From: Terribacillus halophilus
GTDB lineage: Bacteria; Bacillota; Bacilli; Bacillales; Amphibacillaceae
Direction: 5' to 3'
DNA: 64,000 bases
NCBI RefSeq assembly: GCF_900162685.1
Contig: NZ_LT727828.1
Coordinates: 1,877,889 to 1,941,888, forward strand
A program made the position numbers and the translations under genes. Of this stretch, positions 1 to 8,639 are shown piece after piece. How positions within the stretch are numbered: the stretch's first letter is position 1; each line of letters starts with the position of its first letter. The notes below the pieces were generated by a model. It was not told where the DNA came from. It made no database searches and worked only from the letters and a program-made list of their open reading frames with translations.

Positions 1-911
1 TTCAACAAATTATTACGGCGAGCGTACTCATTAAATACACGCGTCATCCCGGACTTGGCACCCGCTTCATGGGTTCCGCCATCCTTTGTACGAACGTTGT
101 TGACAAAGCTTAACATTGTCTCTGTATAGCCATCATTGAACTGAAAGGCGAAGAATACCTCAATCGCTTGCTGTTCGCCTTCAAAGGCAACAACAGGATG
201 GAGCGTATCTTTTTCCTCATTCAAGTAATCAACGAATGACTGCAGACCGTCGGGATAAAGGTAAGTCTCCTCTTTTCCGCTTCGCTCGTCCTGGATATGG
301 AAAGCTACTCCCTTCAACAAGAAAGCTGCTTCACGAAGACGCTCGGTCAGTGTTTCATAATTGTAAGTTGTCGTCGAGAACATAGACGGATCGGGTTTGA
401 AGTGGATACTTGTTCCTGTCTTTTTCGTTTTCCCTGACTTTTCAAGCGAAGTAGCAGGCTTTCCGCCATTTTCAAAACGCTGCGTGTAAATAAATCCATC
501 GCGATGAATTGTCACGACTAGACGTTCAGACAAAGCGTTTACAACGGAAGCGCCAACACCATGCAGCCCTCCGCTTGTGCTGTAGCCGCCTTGACCAAAT
601 TTCCCGCCGGCATGCAAAACAGTGAATATAACTTCAGGTGTTGGTCTTCCGGTAGCGTGCATACCAGTAGGCATTCCCCGCCCGAAATCCTCCACCGAAA
701 TACTGTTATCTTTGTGGATGATCACATTAATTTTTTCTCCATAGCCTGCCAGCGCTTCATCCACGCTGTTGTCAACAATTTCATAAACTAAATGATGTAA
801 GCCCCGGCTGTCGGTGCTACCGATATACATGCCCGGTCGCTTTCTGACCGCTTCAAGTCCTTCAAGCACTTGAATTGAGTCATCTGAATAATGCGATGTT
901 TGTTTAACCAA
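1..911 (-). CDS. parE: DNA topoisomerase IV subunit B (ParE), 5' part, cut by window edge
   Basis: ATPase subunit of topoisomerase IV, which with ParC decatenates daughter chromosomes in the cytoplasm. The reading frame shows the GHKL ATPase region of GyrB/ParE: RKRPGMYIGST, EIVDNSVDEALAG, a GGLHGVGASVVNALS loop and a GTSIHFKPD strand. The C-terminal TOPRIM and ParC-interaction parts lie beyond position 1. I place the start at a TTG (911-909, reading V-K-Q-T-S-H) because a GAAGGGAG ribosome-binding site lies 11 bases upstream and no in-frame ATG is nearby. An ATG at 918 is in another frame. Gene order parE-yneT-plsY resembles B. subtilis, but selO is inserted here. ParE is preferred over GyrB on this context and on the short N-terminus. 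Confidence 0.93.
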   Translation of the reverse strand, partial: MVKQTSHYSDDSIQVLEGLEAVRKRPGMYIGSTDSRGLHHLVYEIVDNSVDEALAGYGEKINVIIHKDNSISVEDFGRGMPTGMHATGRPTPEVIFTVLHAGGKFGQGGYSTSGGLHGVGASVVNALSERLVVTIHRDGFIYTQRFENGGKPATSLEKSGKTKKTGTSIHFKPDPSMFSTTTYNYETLTERLREAAFLLKGVAFHIQDERSGKEETYLYPDGLQSFVDYLNEEKDTLHPVVAFEGEQQAIEVFFAFQFNDGYTETMLSFVNNVRTKDGGTHEAGAKSGMTRVFNEYARRNNLL

Positions 912-1063
912 TGCAACATCGGCTCCCTTCTTCGAACAAAAAGAACTGTTTCCAAGTCTTCTTCAGCACACGCTGAAGAGACAATACGCTATGTTCATCA
1001 TAACACCGAACATACGTTTGTGTAAACTGGCCCCCTTGGTTAGCAGAGTCCAGTGTGTGCCTA

Positions 1064-1092
1064 ATTAAAAGTAGCAGAATAATGCCAGTCAA
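1064..1092 (-). promoter_or_regulatory. candidate sigma-A promoter for parE
   Basis: On the minus strand TTGACT (1092-1087) and TTTAAT (1069-1064) are separated by exactly 17 bases, about 150 bases upstream of the parE start. The gap between parE and selO (912-1269) holds no convincing gene; the short frames there have no ribosome-binding site. Confidence 0.45.
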
Positions 1093-1243
1093 TCAATCCA
1101 CATTTTGGGATTCACCCAAATTAAACGGTTGCTGAGAGCCTTTATAATAGTCATTTTTAAAATAAAATCAATCGATTGCTGCGTTTTCTATACAAATTGA
1201 AAGTCTCTGCTCTCTAACTATACGCCTATTATGTTATATATGT

Positions 1244-1263
1244 ATACCTGCCCGAGGGCAGGT
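1244..1263 (-). terminator. short GC-rich hairpin after selO
   Basis: ACCTGCCC and GGGCAGGT form an inverted repeat with almost no loop just beyond the selO stop. No long T run follows on the minus strand, so it is at best a weak terminator. Confidence 0.3.
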
Positions 1264-1269
1264 GGTGTA

Positions 1270-2697
1270 TCATGTACCGCAAAAAGTCTGAAACGGTTCG
1301 TCTGGTTCAGGGGGATTGGCGGTGTACTTTGGATCAATGGATGCGTAGCTGTAAGGTTTGGAGACAGCTTCCAATAAGGAGTCAAACAACGTATAATCGC
1401 CATTTCCCGCCGCATCCAACGCCTCTTCTACCAGATAATTGCGCGGGATTACATGTGGATTCGCTTTTTGCATCGTCTGTCTGACTGCTTCTGGACGCAC
1501 AGCGCTTGTGCGTTCATCCCACCGCTTTTTCCAAGAAAGAAAATCTTCGTTTGGTTCAAGCGTTGCCAAATCACCAATGGTCAATGCACGGAAAGTGTTC
1601 GTATAATCCGCACCTGTCTGCTCCATCCACTTTAGCAAATCTTCGACAAGCACTTCATCACCTGCTGCCGCTTCCTGTATACCAATTTTCCGATACATAA
1701 TTTCCAGCCAGTACTTTCGGTAAATGCGCGGATACTCTTTTAAGATTGCCTCAGCTTTTTTCACCGCTTCCTCAGGTACGGCGTCAAGTAGCGGCAGCAA
1801 TGTTTCCGCAAACCGTGCTAAATTCCAAGCGGCAATTGGCGGCTGATTCGCATATGCATAGCGCCCTTGTACATCAATGGAACTAAAAACAGTCTTCGGA
1901 TCATATTTATCTAAAAAGGCACAAGGTCCGTAATCAATCGTTTCTCCGCTAATGGTCATATTGTCGGTATTCATCACACCATGGATAAATCCAACACTCA
2001 CCCATTGGGCAATTAAAGAAGCCTGACGATCGACAACTGCTTGGAAGAAACGTAGATAACGGTCCTGTTCACCAGCTAATTCAGGATAGTGGCGTTCGAT
2101 ACTATAATCTGCCAGAGCGGTTAAGTCTGTTTCCGAACAAAATCTGCGTGCATATTCAAAGGTTCCAACACGAAGGTGACTTTTGGCTATTCTAGTCAGT
2201 ATTGCCCCAGGCAGTACTGTTTCGCGATAGACAGGATCGCCTGTCGAGACAACAGCCAAACTGCGTGTTGTTGGGATGCCAAGTCCATGCATCGCTTCGC
2301 TGATAATATATTCACGCAGCATAGGTCCGAGCGCTGCCCGTCCATCTCCGCCTCGGGAATAAGGAGTTCTTCCCGCTCCTTTCAGCTGCATATCCAGTTT
2401 CTCACCAGCAATGTTCTGCCACTCCCCAACAAGTGTGGCTCGTCCATCGCCAAGCATAGTGAAATTCCCAAATTGATGACCAGCATAGGCTTGTGCAATT
2501 GGCTTGGATACTGCTGGGAAGCGATTGCCTGCCACCACGTTCAGCATGCCTTCTTGTTTGATACCGAGCTGTCCTGCTAGTTCTTCATTCCATTTGATTA
2601 GCTTCGGTTCGCTTACAGGATTCGGCTCCATCTCCGAATAAAAGACTTCCGGCAGTTTGTTTACGTATGAGGCGTGCAATTTATCGTCTAAGTACAT
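1270..2697 (-). CDS. selO: Protein adenylyltransferase SelO (YdiU/UPF0061 family)
   Basis: SelO is a pseudokinase-fold enzyme that transfers AMP from ATP to hydroxyl side chains of proteins; in E. coli it is linked to redox homeostasis. The 475-residue protein has the family's nucleotide-binding stretch (GHQFGNFTMLGDGRA, then QLKGAGRTPYSRGGDGRAA) and the catalytic-loop region GVMNTDNM followed by IDYGPCAFLD with its metal-binding Asp. The frame is open 28 codons further upstream. I choose the ATG at 2697 because AAGGGGGAAGG lies directly before it and upstream codons run into the preceding terminator. The protein ends in FCGT, so one C-terminal Cys remains where other SelO proteins carry a Cys or Sec redox motif. 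It stands as a single gene between parE and yneT. Confidence 0.9.
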   Translation of the reverse strand: MYLDDKLHASYVNKLPEVFYSEMEPNPVSEPKLIKWNEELAGQLGIKQEGMLNVVAGNRFPAVSKPIAQAYAGHQFGNFTMLGDGRATLVGEWQNIAGEKLDMQLKGAGRTPYSRGGDGRAALGPMLREYIISEAMHGLGIPTTRSLAVVSTGDPVYRETVLPGAILTRIAKSHLRVGTFEYARRFCSETDLTALADYSIERHYPELAGEQDRYLRFFQAVVDRQASLIAQWVSVGFIHGVMNTDNMTISGETIDYGPCAFLDKYDPKTVFSSIDVQGRYAYANQPPIAAWNLARFAETLLPLLDAVPEEAVKKAEAILKEYPRIYRKYWLEIMYRKIGIQEAAAGDEVLVEDLLKWMEQTGADYTNTFRALTIGDLATLEPNEDFLSWKKRWDERTSAVRPEAVRQTMQKANPHVIPRNYLVEEALDAAGNGDYTLFDSLLEAVSKPYSYASIDPKYTANPPEPDEPFQTFCGT

Positions 2698-2744
2698 GTT
2701 CCTTCCCCCTTTTTCAAGTTGGTACGTCTTATTATACGCGAATG

Positions 2745-2779
2745 AGACAGAAACCCCACCTGCTGAGAGCAGATGGGGC
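2745..2779 (-). terminator. rho-independent terminator after yneT
   Basis: On the minus strand an 11-bp stem (CCCCATCTGCT paired with AGCAGGTGGGG, one G-U pair, 3-base loop) is followed by TTTCTGTCTC, immediately after the yneT stop. It ends the transporter-yneT operon. Confidence 0.75.
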
Positions 2780-2783
2780 AAGC

Positions 2784-3212
2784 TTAATTATTGGAAGGTC
2801 CGACGAGTACACTATGTGCTACTTTAATGCAAAGATCCATCATGACCGTAAATCCTTCTTGTTTCAAATAGGCAGCTGCTTCTTCATCATAAACGCCTTG
2901 CTGCGCCCAAAAAACACGAGCATTTGTTTTACTGGCTTCCCTTGCCAAGTCAGGTAAGTACTCCGGCCGCCGGAAAACATTGATAATGTCGATTTGGTCT
3001 GGCACTTCCGCCAAGGAAGGGTATGCTTTTTCGCCAAGCACTTCGGTTATTGTCGGATTGACAGGAATAATACGATATCCTGCCTGCTGCATCGCCTGTG
3101 AAACACCATAAGATGTGCGAGTGGGAGAGTCAGATAGTCCAACTACCGCAATCGTTTTTGCTTTTGTTAAAGTATCACGAATTACGCTATTCTCAGGATT
3201 TTTAAATGTCAT
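2784..3212 (-). CDS. yneT: CoA-binding Rossmann protein, YneT/YccU family
   Basis: Small cytoplasmic protein of the CoA-binding (CoA_binding_2) family; its physiological role is unknown. The 142 residues form a single Rossmann fold: IAVVGLSDSPTRTSYGV is the nucleotide/CoA-binding loop, followed by IIPVNP, a conserved INVFRRPE and WAQQGVYDE, typical of the family. The start at 3212 has AAAGGAGG about ten bases upstream, inside the end of the preceding gene. It lies 17 bases downstream of the fused permease gene, so it is probably co-transcribed with the transporter. B. subtilis yneT likewise sits between plsY and parE. Confidence 0.85.
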   Translation of the reverse strand: MTFKNPENSVIRDTLTKAKTIAVVGLSDSPTRTSYGVSQAMQQAGYRIIPVNPTITEVLGEKAYPSLAEVPDQIDIINVFRRPEYLPDLAREASKTNARVFWAQQGVYDEEAAAYLKQEGFTVMMDLCIKVAHSVLVGPSNN

Positions 3213-3229
3213 GTGCTTCTCTGCCTCCT

Positions 3230-4750
3230 TTAAAGTAGTCCTTCTTGTTCTAAAAATTCTCTTGCTACTTCTTTTGGTTTCTTATCTTCATAATCGACTT
3301 GATAGTTCATTTCTGTCATCTGCTCATCTGTTATTTTCCCTGCGAGCTGACTCAATATGTCTGCAAGCTCTGGGTATTTATCAAGTGTTTCTTGACGCAT
3401 TAGCGGTGCGCCTTGGTACGGCGGGAACAAATTCTCTGGATCATCCAGTGTAACGAGGTTCAAGTCCCGAATGTAGCTGTCTGTGGAATACGCATCAATT
3501 ACATCTACATCGCCAGATTCAATTGCTTGCTGACGAATACCAGGGTCCAACGTCTTCAGTTCACCGAATTTTACCCCATACACATCCTGAATACCTAGAT
3601 AGCCATCTTGGCGATCGCTGAACTCTAAAGTAAAGCCAGCCGTCATATCGTCATCGATACTTCGAAGATCGCCAATCGTTTCTAAATTGTTTTCTTCTGC
3701 GAAAGATTGCTTCACGGCAAGTGTGTACGTATTATTGTATGCCATTGGCTCGAGATACGCCATGTCAAAACGCTCTGCCATGCCGGCTTCTGCTTGGTGA
3801 TACACCAATTGCGCATCATTCGTCTCGGCTTGTTCGCCTAGGAATGTTACGAGAGCTGTTCCGGTAAATTCTGGATAGATATCGATACTGCCGCTCTGTA
3901 ATGCTTCAAAAAGGAAATCCGTTTTCCCGAGATTCGTCTCTAATTCTACTTGTAAATCAGTCTGATCTTCAATCAATAGTTCATACATATTAATTAAGAT
4001 AGAAGGCTCGGCACCTAGCTTGCCGCCGATAACTAAATCAGCTTGATTATCTTTGGCAACCACAAATGGTGTCACAACACCGATAACAGCTACAAGTAAC
4101 AGGACTAAAAGTGACTTAAACCCGAATTTTCTGCTGGTACGTTCAAATACCCGAATAACCAAATCCAATAAAATAGCTAATAATGCTGCCGGAATTGCAC
4201 CAAGCAAAATCAGATTTACATCACCGCCGCGATCAATTCCTAACAGAATGAGTTCTCCCAATCCTCCAGCACCAATCAATGCAGCAATCGTTGTTGTCCC
4301 AACAATCATAACCATCGCTGTCCGAATTCCTGCCATGATGATAGGCATCGCCAATGGCAGCTCGACTTTGCGAAGACGCCGGAAACTGTTCATTCCCATG
4401 CCTGTTGCAGCTTCTTTTAGTGCCGGGTCTACGCCCGCGATACCTGTATAGGTGTTTCGCAGTATCGGAAGCAGAGCATAGGCGATAAGCGCCACAATCG
4501 CCGGACGTGTTCCGATACCAATCAGTGGTATTAAGAATGCTAAAATAGCCAGGCTGGGTATCGTCTGCAGAACGGCTGTTACAGCAATAATCGGTTCCGC
4601 TAATCTTTTAGACCGGCTCAGTAACAAACCAAGCGGTACCGCAATTGCAATACTGATAAGTAAAGCGATAACTGATATTTGCAAGTGTTCGCCTAAAGCT
4701 GTCCAAAAAGAATCACTGCGCTGCTGAAAAACGTCAAGAAATGCATTCAT
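3230..4750 (-). CDS. ABC transporter permease fused to solute-binding domain (OpuC/EgtU-type)
   Basis: Import subunit of an osmoprotectant-family ABC transporter. Residues about 1-215 are a five- to six-helix permease (BPD_transp_1) with the coupling motif EAATGMGMNSFRRLRKVELP. After a further transmembrane helix, residues about 235-506 are an extracellular OpuAC-type solute-binding domain (IGGKLGAEPSILINMYELL, DIYPEFTGTALVTF, IDAYSTDS, LFPPYQGAPLM). In B. subtilis OpuC these are separate proteins. The fused form is known from Lactococcus BusB and from the ergothioneine transporter EgtUBC of Streptococcus pneumoniae and Listeria. The binding domain reads closer to my memory of the latter, so ergothioneine is a plausible substrate, but glycine betaine, carnitine or choline cannot be excluded. 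The start overlaps the ATPase stop by four bases. Confidence 0.85.
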   Translation of the reverse strand: MNAFLDVFQQRSDSFWTALGEHLQISVIALLISIAIAVPLGLLLSRSKRLAEPIIAVTAVLQTIPSLAILAFLIPLIGIGTRPAIVALIAYALLPILRNTYTGIAGVDPALKEAATGMGMNSFRRLRKVELPLAMPIIMAGIRTAMVMIVGTTTIAALIGAGGLGELILLGIDRGGDVNLILLGAIPAALLAILLDLVIRVFERTSRKFGFKSLLVLLLVAVIGVVTPFVVAKDNQADLVIGGKLGAEPSILINMYELLIEDQTDLQVELETNLGKTDFLFEALQSGSIDIYPEFTGTALVTFLGEQAETNDAQLVYHQAEAGMAERFDMAYLEPMAYNNTYTLAVKQSFAEENNLETIGDLRSIDDDMTAGFTLEFSDRQDGYLGIQDVYGVKFGELKTLDPGIRQQAIESGDVDVIDAYSTDSYIRDLNLVTLDDPENLFPPYQGAPLMRQETLDKYPELADILSQLAGKITDEQMTEMNYQVDYEDKKPKEVAREFLEQEGLL

Positions 4751-5814
4751 TGTGTCACCACTCCATTCTTGACTTCCGTTTTACTGGCCAAAAAGCGCAG
4801 CAGCTCTTGCTGGGTTATCGTACCCATCACTTTATTGTCTTTCGTTACCGGCAAAACACTCGTTCCAGCTTCCTCAAACACAGCAACAGCATCTAATACA
4901 TTCATGTCATTCGGCAATTCGCCTACGTCTTGCTGCTTCCCGTTTTCTACAGCACAAAGTAATTCGCCTTCACTGCCGGTTAAAATATAGGCAACGTCTT
5001 TGTCATACTGACCAGCTTCAAAAGCCTCCATTGAGAGCATATGTGAAGCAGTTCGAGAAGCGACGATGTCGACAGCAGTCTGCCAAGGTGATTTCTTGTC
5101 TCCGATAAAGCTTCGTACAAACGAATCTTTTGGCTCTAAAATCAAGTTCTGCGGGGTGTCTACTTGCACGATTTCGCCAGCTTTCATGAGACAGACACGG
5201 TCTCCAAGTGCCGTTGCTTCGTCAATATCATGCGTAACAAAAACGATCGTTTTCTTGATTTTCTGCTGCAATTTGCGTATATCCTTCTGCAGCCCTTCTC
5301 TGCTGAGTGGATCCAACGCACTGAATGGCTCATCCATAAGCAGAATTTGCGGATCAGCGGCAAGCGCCCGAATCACACCAATACGCTGCTGCTGACCGCC
5401 AGATAGTTCAGACGGCATTTTTTTCATGTAAATGGAAGGTTCCATTCCGACCATCTGCATTAATTCTTTTGCGCGGTTCTGGATATCTTTTTTCTTCCAC
5501 CTTTTCATCTCTGGTACAACCGCAATATTCTCTTCCACTGTCATGTGCGGGAACAACGCAATCTGCTGCAAAACATACCCAATATTCCACCGCAGTTCAT
5601 TGATGTTATAGTCTTTTAAGCGTTTGCCACTTATGTAGATATCGCCTTCTGACGGTTCTGCCAGCCTGTTGATCATTTTCATTGTTGTCGTTTTGCCGCA
5701 GCCACTCGGCCCGATCAATGTAAGCAATTCACCTTCTTGAATTTCGAGATTGAAATTCTTGATTGCTTCCGTTCCGTCTCGGTACGTTTTACTTACGCCT
5801 TTAAATTGAATCAT
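4747..5814 (-). CDS. ABC transporter ATP-binding protein with CBS domain (OpuCA/EgtUA-type)
   Basis: Energises the fused permease/binding protein encoded just downstream. The 355 residues start with a nucleotide-binding domain: Walker A GPSGCGKTT (about 36-44), signature LSGGQQQRIG (about 140), Walker B ILLMDEP and the switch His in VTHDIDEA. The C-terminal third carries a CBS domain (LDAVAVFEEAGTSVLPVTKDNKVMGT), which in OpuA-type systems senses ionic strength or nucleotides. The gene overlaps the permease gene by ATGA, indicating translational coupling. The start at 5814 follows CGAGGTGA. A general osmoprotectant function is solid at family level; the substrate is not settled. Confidence 0.88.
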   Translation of the reverse strand: MIQFKGVSKTYRDGTEAIKNFNLEIQEGELLTLIGPSGCGKTTTMKMINRLAEPSEGDIYISGKRLKDYNINELRWNIGYVLQQIALFPHMTVEENIAVVPEMKRWKKKDIQNRAKELMQMVGMEPSIYMKKMPSELSGGQQQRIGVIRALAADPQILLMDEPFSALDPLSREGLQKDIRKLQQKIKKTIVFVTHDIDEATALGDRVCLMKAGEIVQVDTPQNLILEPKDSFVRSFIGDKKSPWQTAVDIVASRTASHMLSMEAFEAGQYDKDVAYILTGSEGELLCAVENGKQQDVGELPNDMNVLDAVAVFEEAGTSVLPVTKDNKVMGTITQQELLRFLASKTEVKNGVVTQ

Positions 5815-5984
5815 TTAGTCACCTCGTTATGTATGTACAACAAAATCATATCATTCACTTTATTACCCTTGCTTCTAGGGAATTAATCCTATACTATGTA
5901 AAAAGTTATGCTATCCTATGATACTTCGTGCTAAAATGGATTAGCAAGTAATAGGAACGCCTTAGCTGTTAAAGGAGAATGAGA

Positions 5985-6593
5985 ATGGTAATGGAATACA
6001 TATTATTCATCCTGCTCGCCTATATCATCGGTTCAATTCCATCCGCACTGATTGTTGGGAAAGTAGGCTACAATATAGACGTCAGAGAGCACGGTAGCGG
6101 CAACCTCGGTGCTACAAATACATTCCGCACACTTGGTAAGAAGGCTGGGATTATTGTTTTAATCGCTGACATCTTAAAAGGGACAATTGCGACTATCCTG
6201 CCAGTTCTATTCGGACTTGACCTTTACTTACTCGTCATTGGACTAGGCGCAGTCATCGGTCATGTTTATCCAGTATTTGCACGCTTTAAAGGCGGAAAAG
6301 CAGTTGCCACATCCGCTGGTATTATTCTTGGTGTAAACGCACTGCTCTTCTTGATTGTCATCGCAAGCTTTGTACTCGTATTGCTGCTCAGCAAATACGT
6401 ATCACTTGCTTCCATGACAGCAGGAGTCGTCAGCGTTATTGTTTCCATTTTTATTGCGCAAGACCTGATACTAACGATTGTTCTCGGTTTACTCGCAGTG
6501 TTTATTCTGTATAAGCACCGACAGAACATTGTCCGAATCATCAAACGGGAGGAACCGAAAGCGTCCTTCCTCGTGAAAAACAATTCCAGATAA
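5985..6593 (+). CDS. plsY: Acyl-phosphate:glycerol-3-phosphate acyltransferase PlsY
   Basis: Integral membrane enzyme that acylates sn-glycerol-3-phosphate with acyl-phosphate from PlsX, the first step of phospholipid synthesis in most Gram-positives. The three family motifs are present: [21 protein letters not shown], and [21 protein letters not shown]. About five transmembrane helices are visible and the length (202 aa) is normal. AAAGGAG (5971-5977) places the start at the ATG at 5985; the in-frame ATG at 5979 is too close to it and 5991 is somewhat far. It is divergent from the transporter operon and matches the yneS position near parE in B. subtilis. A terminator overlaps its stop codon. 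Confidence 0.95.
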   Translation: MVMEYILFILLAYIIGSIPSALIVGKVGYNIDVREHGSGNLGATNTFRTLGKKAGIIVLIADILKGTIATILPVLFGLDLYLLVIGLGAVIGHVYPVFARFKGGKAVATSAGIILGVNALLFLIVIASFVLVLLLSKYVSLASMTAGVVSVIVSIFIAQDLILTIVLGLLAVFILYKHRQNIVRIIKREEPKASFLVKNNSR

Positions 6594-6612
6594 TCGGGAT
6601 TGTTTTTTCTTT
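6579..6612 (+). terminator. rho-independent terminator of plsY
   Basis: AACAATTCC (6579-6587) pairs with GGGATTGTT (6596-6604, one G-U pair) and is followed by TTTCTTTT. The left arm contains the last plsY codons. Confidence 0.7.
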
Positions 6613-6639
6613 TCCGGATAATTTACCCGGCTCAGACAA

Positions 6640-6669
6640 TTGAATTCCCCTTGATGCATCGGGTATACT
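6640..6669 (+). promoter_or_regulatory. candidate sigma-A promoter for folE2
   Basis: TTGAAT (6640-6645), an 18-base spacer and TATACT (6664-6669) lie about 40 bases upstream of the folE2 start. I see no Zur-box palindrome here, although folE2 genes in other bacilli are often zinc-regulated. Confidence 0.4.
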
Positions 6670-6707
6670 TTAAGCTAGTCCATAGGACGCCTGAAAGGAG
6701 TACAAAT

Positions 6708-7640
6708 ATGCAACACCTACACACACCAACAAAAAAACAGCTGCCTGCGAAGGCAGAACGTCATAAATTATTCGGCTCCGTGCCGCCCGGTGAGAAGACA
6801 AAACCGGAAAATAAAGCTGAGATGGCTGATTTACAAAATACGAAAAAGAACTTTTTATTCCATATCGATGCAGTCGGTATTGCGAATGTGAAGCACCCTA
6901 TCCAGGTGATCAGCAATACAAGCCCGGCAATGCAGACAACAATCGGAACATTTGAGTTTACTTCCAGCATTCAGCAGGACAGTAAAGGGACGAACATGAG
7001 CCGTTTTACCGAGCAGTTGGATATGTACCACAAAAACGGCTTCACTGTTTCTGTACAAAGTTTACAAACTTTTGTAGCCGAGCTTGCTGATCGTTTGAAA
7101 CAAGACGATGCGAAGGTCAAGGTAACTTTCCCGTGGTTCTTCGAAAGAAGTGGCCCTGCATCTGGGATGACAGGTTTAAATCATGCGGATGCTTCTCTGG
7201 AAGTGTCTTATCATAAAGAGACTGGTTTCCGTACAACAGCTAAACTGTCCGGAACTGTCACCACATTATGCCCTTGTTCAAAGGAAATCAGTGAGTATAG
7301 TGCGCACAATCAGCGCGGTATTGTTTCAATGGAAGTGCAGCTGACGGATGCCTTCAACGAAGATGTGCAAGACTGGAAAGAAGATTTGATTGAAGCTGCC
7401 GAGAGTAATGCCAGCGCTCGAATTCACCCGGTATTGAAGCGCCCGGATGAAAAAATGGTAACAGAAACAGCCTACGAAAACCCTCGTTTCGTTGAGGATA
7501 TGGTTCGGCTGGTAGCAGCTGATTTGTATGAGTTGGATTATGTGGAGAAATTCACCGTATCCTGCAGTAATCAGGAATCAATTCACTTGCACGATGCTGT
7601 CGCTACATTAAGCTACGACAAACGCGACGAGATGGAGTAA
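6708..7640 (+). CDS. folE2: GTP cyclohydrolase FolE2 (type IB)
   Basis: Converts GTP to 7,8-dihydroneopterin triphosphate, the entry step of folate synthesis (and of queuosine in many bacteria). Type IB enzymes can use metals other than zinc. The 310-residue protein matches the family throughout: [55 protein letters not shown], and [20 protein letters not shown], whose CPCS supplies the metal-binding Cys. The open frame begins at 6600, but AAAGGAG (6694-6700) identifies the ATG at 6708 as start. yidD follows after four bases and shares its terminator, so the two form a short operon. Confidence 0.93.
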   Translation: MQHLHTPTKKQLPAKAERHKLFGSVPPGEKTKPENKAEMADLQNTKKNFLFHIDAVGIANVKHPIQVISNTSPAMQTTIGTFEFTSSIQQDSKGTNMSRFTEQLDMYHKNGFTVSVQSLQTFVAELADRLKQDDAKVKVTFPWFFERSGPASGMTGLNHADASLEVSYHKETGFRTTAKLSGTVTTLCPCSKEISEYSAHNQRGIVSMEVQLTDAFNEDVQDWKEDLIEAAESNASARIHPVLKRPDEKMVTETAYENPRFVEDMVRLVAADLYELDYVEKFTVSCSNQESIHLHDAVATLSYDKRDEME

Positions 7641-7644
7641 AACG

Positions 7645-7887
7645 ATGGACAAGGTATTTCTAGCCTTGATCCGTTTTTATCGCCGTTTTATTAGCCCGCT
7701 AACGCCGCCTACTTGCCGTTTTTATCCAACGTGTTCACAATACGGATTGGAAGCAATTCAGATGTACGGCGCATGGAAAGGCGGCTGGCTCACGATTAAA
7801 CGTATCTCGAAATGCCAGCCGTTTCACCGAGGCGGATTCGACCCTGTCCCAGGCTGCGGTTGTGAACAGCATGAAAAAAAGCAGTAA
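7645..7887 (+). CDS. yidD: Membrane protein insertion efficiency factor YidD
   Basis: Small basic protein thought to assist YidC-dependent insertion of inner-membrane proteins. The 80 residues carry the family signature: [31 protein letters not shown], and [11 protein letters not shown] near the end (positions about 8-40 and 64-74), including the conserved Cys residues. It begins four bases after folE2. The GGAG inside the last folE2 codons can serve as ribosome-binding site, suggesting coupling. Length is typical. Its stop codon lies in the stem of the following terminator. Confidence 0.92.
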   Translation: MDKVFLALIRFYRRFISPLTPPTCRFYPTCSQYGLEAIQMYGAWKGGWLTIKRISKCQPFHRGGFDPVPGCGCEQHEKKQ

Positions 7888-7913
7888 TCCCTCGTGGATT
7901 ACTGCTTTTTCTG
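7873..7913. terminator. bidirectional terminator between yidD and yneQ
   Basis: AGCAGTAATCC (7880-7890), loop CTCGT, GGATTACTGCT (7896-7906): a perfect 11-bp stem. TTTTTC follows on the plus strand, and a run of seven A upstream gives a T run on the minus strand. It serves the convergent folE2-yidD and yneQ operons. Confidence 0.85.
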
Positions 7914-8216
7914 TTGTGTGAGTCCAAATCTTTCTATTTGTTCATATTGCTGCTCTGCCTGAAGAATACGCCACTGATAGTCACCAATCAAATCAAAATG
8001 AGGCAAATCACCGTGTTCATCAATCCAAGCTTCTTTCAGCCCATACTGCGCCCCCCATTTTATCAACTTCCTTCGGTCCGCACAGCCTGCTTTGGTAACC
8101 GTCTTTTCACCAGGAAAACGATCGTCAAGCCAATAGTGCGTCAAGAAAGCAACTTCCCCGTTACGAACTTGCTGTTTCCAGCGTTTCAGTTCTTCCCGCT
8201 TCACACCAAATGCCAT
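7899..8216 (-). CDS. yneQ: YneQ-like hypothetical protein
   Basis: A 105-residue soluble protein of unknown function resembling B. subtilis YneQ (MAFGVKREELKRWK, IAFLTHYW-type strand, DDRFPGEKTVTKAGC, PHFDLIGDY). It starts three bases after the yneP stop, with only a weak ribosome-binding site, so translation is probably coupled to yneP. It is the last gene of the operon AAA+ protein-yneP-yneQ and ends at the shared bidirectional terminator. The conserved Cys after the TVTK stretch and the HFD motif are the only candidate functional residues I can point to. Confidence 0.7.
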   Translation of the reverse strand: MAFGVKREELKRWKQQVRNGEVAFLTHYWLDDRFPGEKTVTKAGCADRRKLIKWGAQYGLKEAWIDEHGDLPHFDLIGDYQWRILQAEQQYEQIERFGLTQQKKQ

Positions 8217-8219
8217 TGT

Positions 8220-8639
8220 TTATGCTTCCAATGCCTTTGAATAAGCAGCATGCCACTCTGGCAGAGAACGGCGAATGGAAACAGGCCGGAAGTTTTCCTT
8301 TTTCACGACGGTGTGCGTACTTGTACCAGAGACACATAGCTTCCCGTCTTCATTCCTAATTTCATAAGCATACTTCGTGCGAATACCATCGTAAGAATGA
8401 AGCCACGTTTCTATGACCGGCTTTTCCCCATATCGTACTGGATAATGGAAGTTTAATTTCGCATCCACCACTGGAGAAAGAAAGCCATCTTCTTCCATAG
8501 CAGCATAGCGCAAACCTAATGTTTCAATAAAATCTGTCCGGCCGATTTCGAACCACACAAGATAATTCACATGATATACGACACCCATTTGATCTGTCTC
8601 ACCGTAGCGTACACTTATTTTTGATGTTGAACTTTTCAT
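8220..8639 (-). CDS. yneP: Acyl-CoA thioesterase, 4-hydroxybenzoyl-CoA thioesterase family (YneP)
   Basis: Hot-dog-fold thioesterase of 139 residues that presumably hydrolyses acyl-CoA; the natural substrate is unknown. The active-site stretch GETDQMGVVYHVNYLVWFE (about residues 13-31) with the catalytic Asp of the YxxTDxxGVVYH pattern is clear, followed by the usual central strand FHYPVRYGEKPVIETW. The ATG at 8639 overlaps the end of the AAA+ gene by four bases. The position between the yneN-like thioredoxin gene and yneQ is the same as in B. subtilis, apart from the inserted AAA+ gene. Confidence 0.85.
   Translation of the reverse strand: MKSSTSKISVRYGETDQMGVVYHVNYLVWFEIGRTDFIETLGLRYAAMEEDGFLSPVVDAKLNFHYPVRYGEKPVIETWLHSYDGIRTKYAYEIRNEDGKLCVSGTSTHTVVKKENFRPVSIRRSLPEWHAAYSKALEA

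Noticed and set aside
904..1092. Minus-strand 62-codon frame upstream of parE
   Set aside because: It overlaps the parE promoter and start, has no ribosome-binding site and no protein-like composition.
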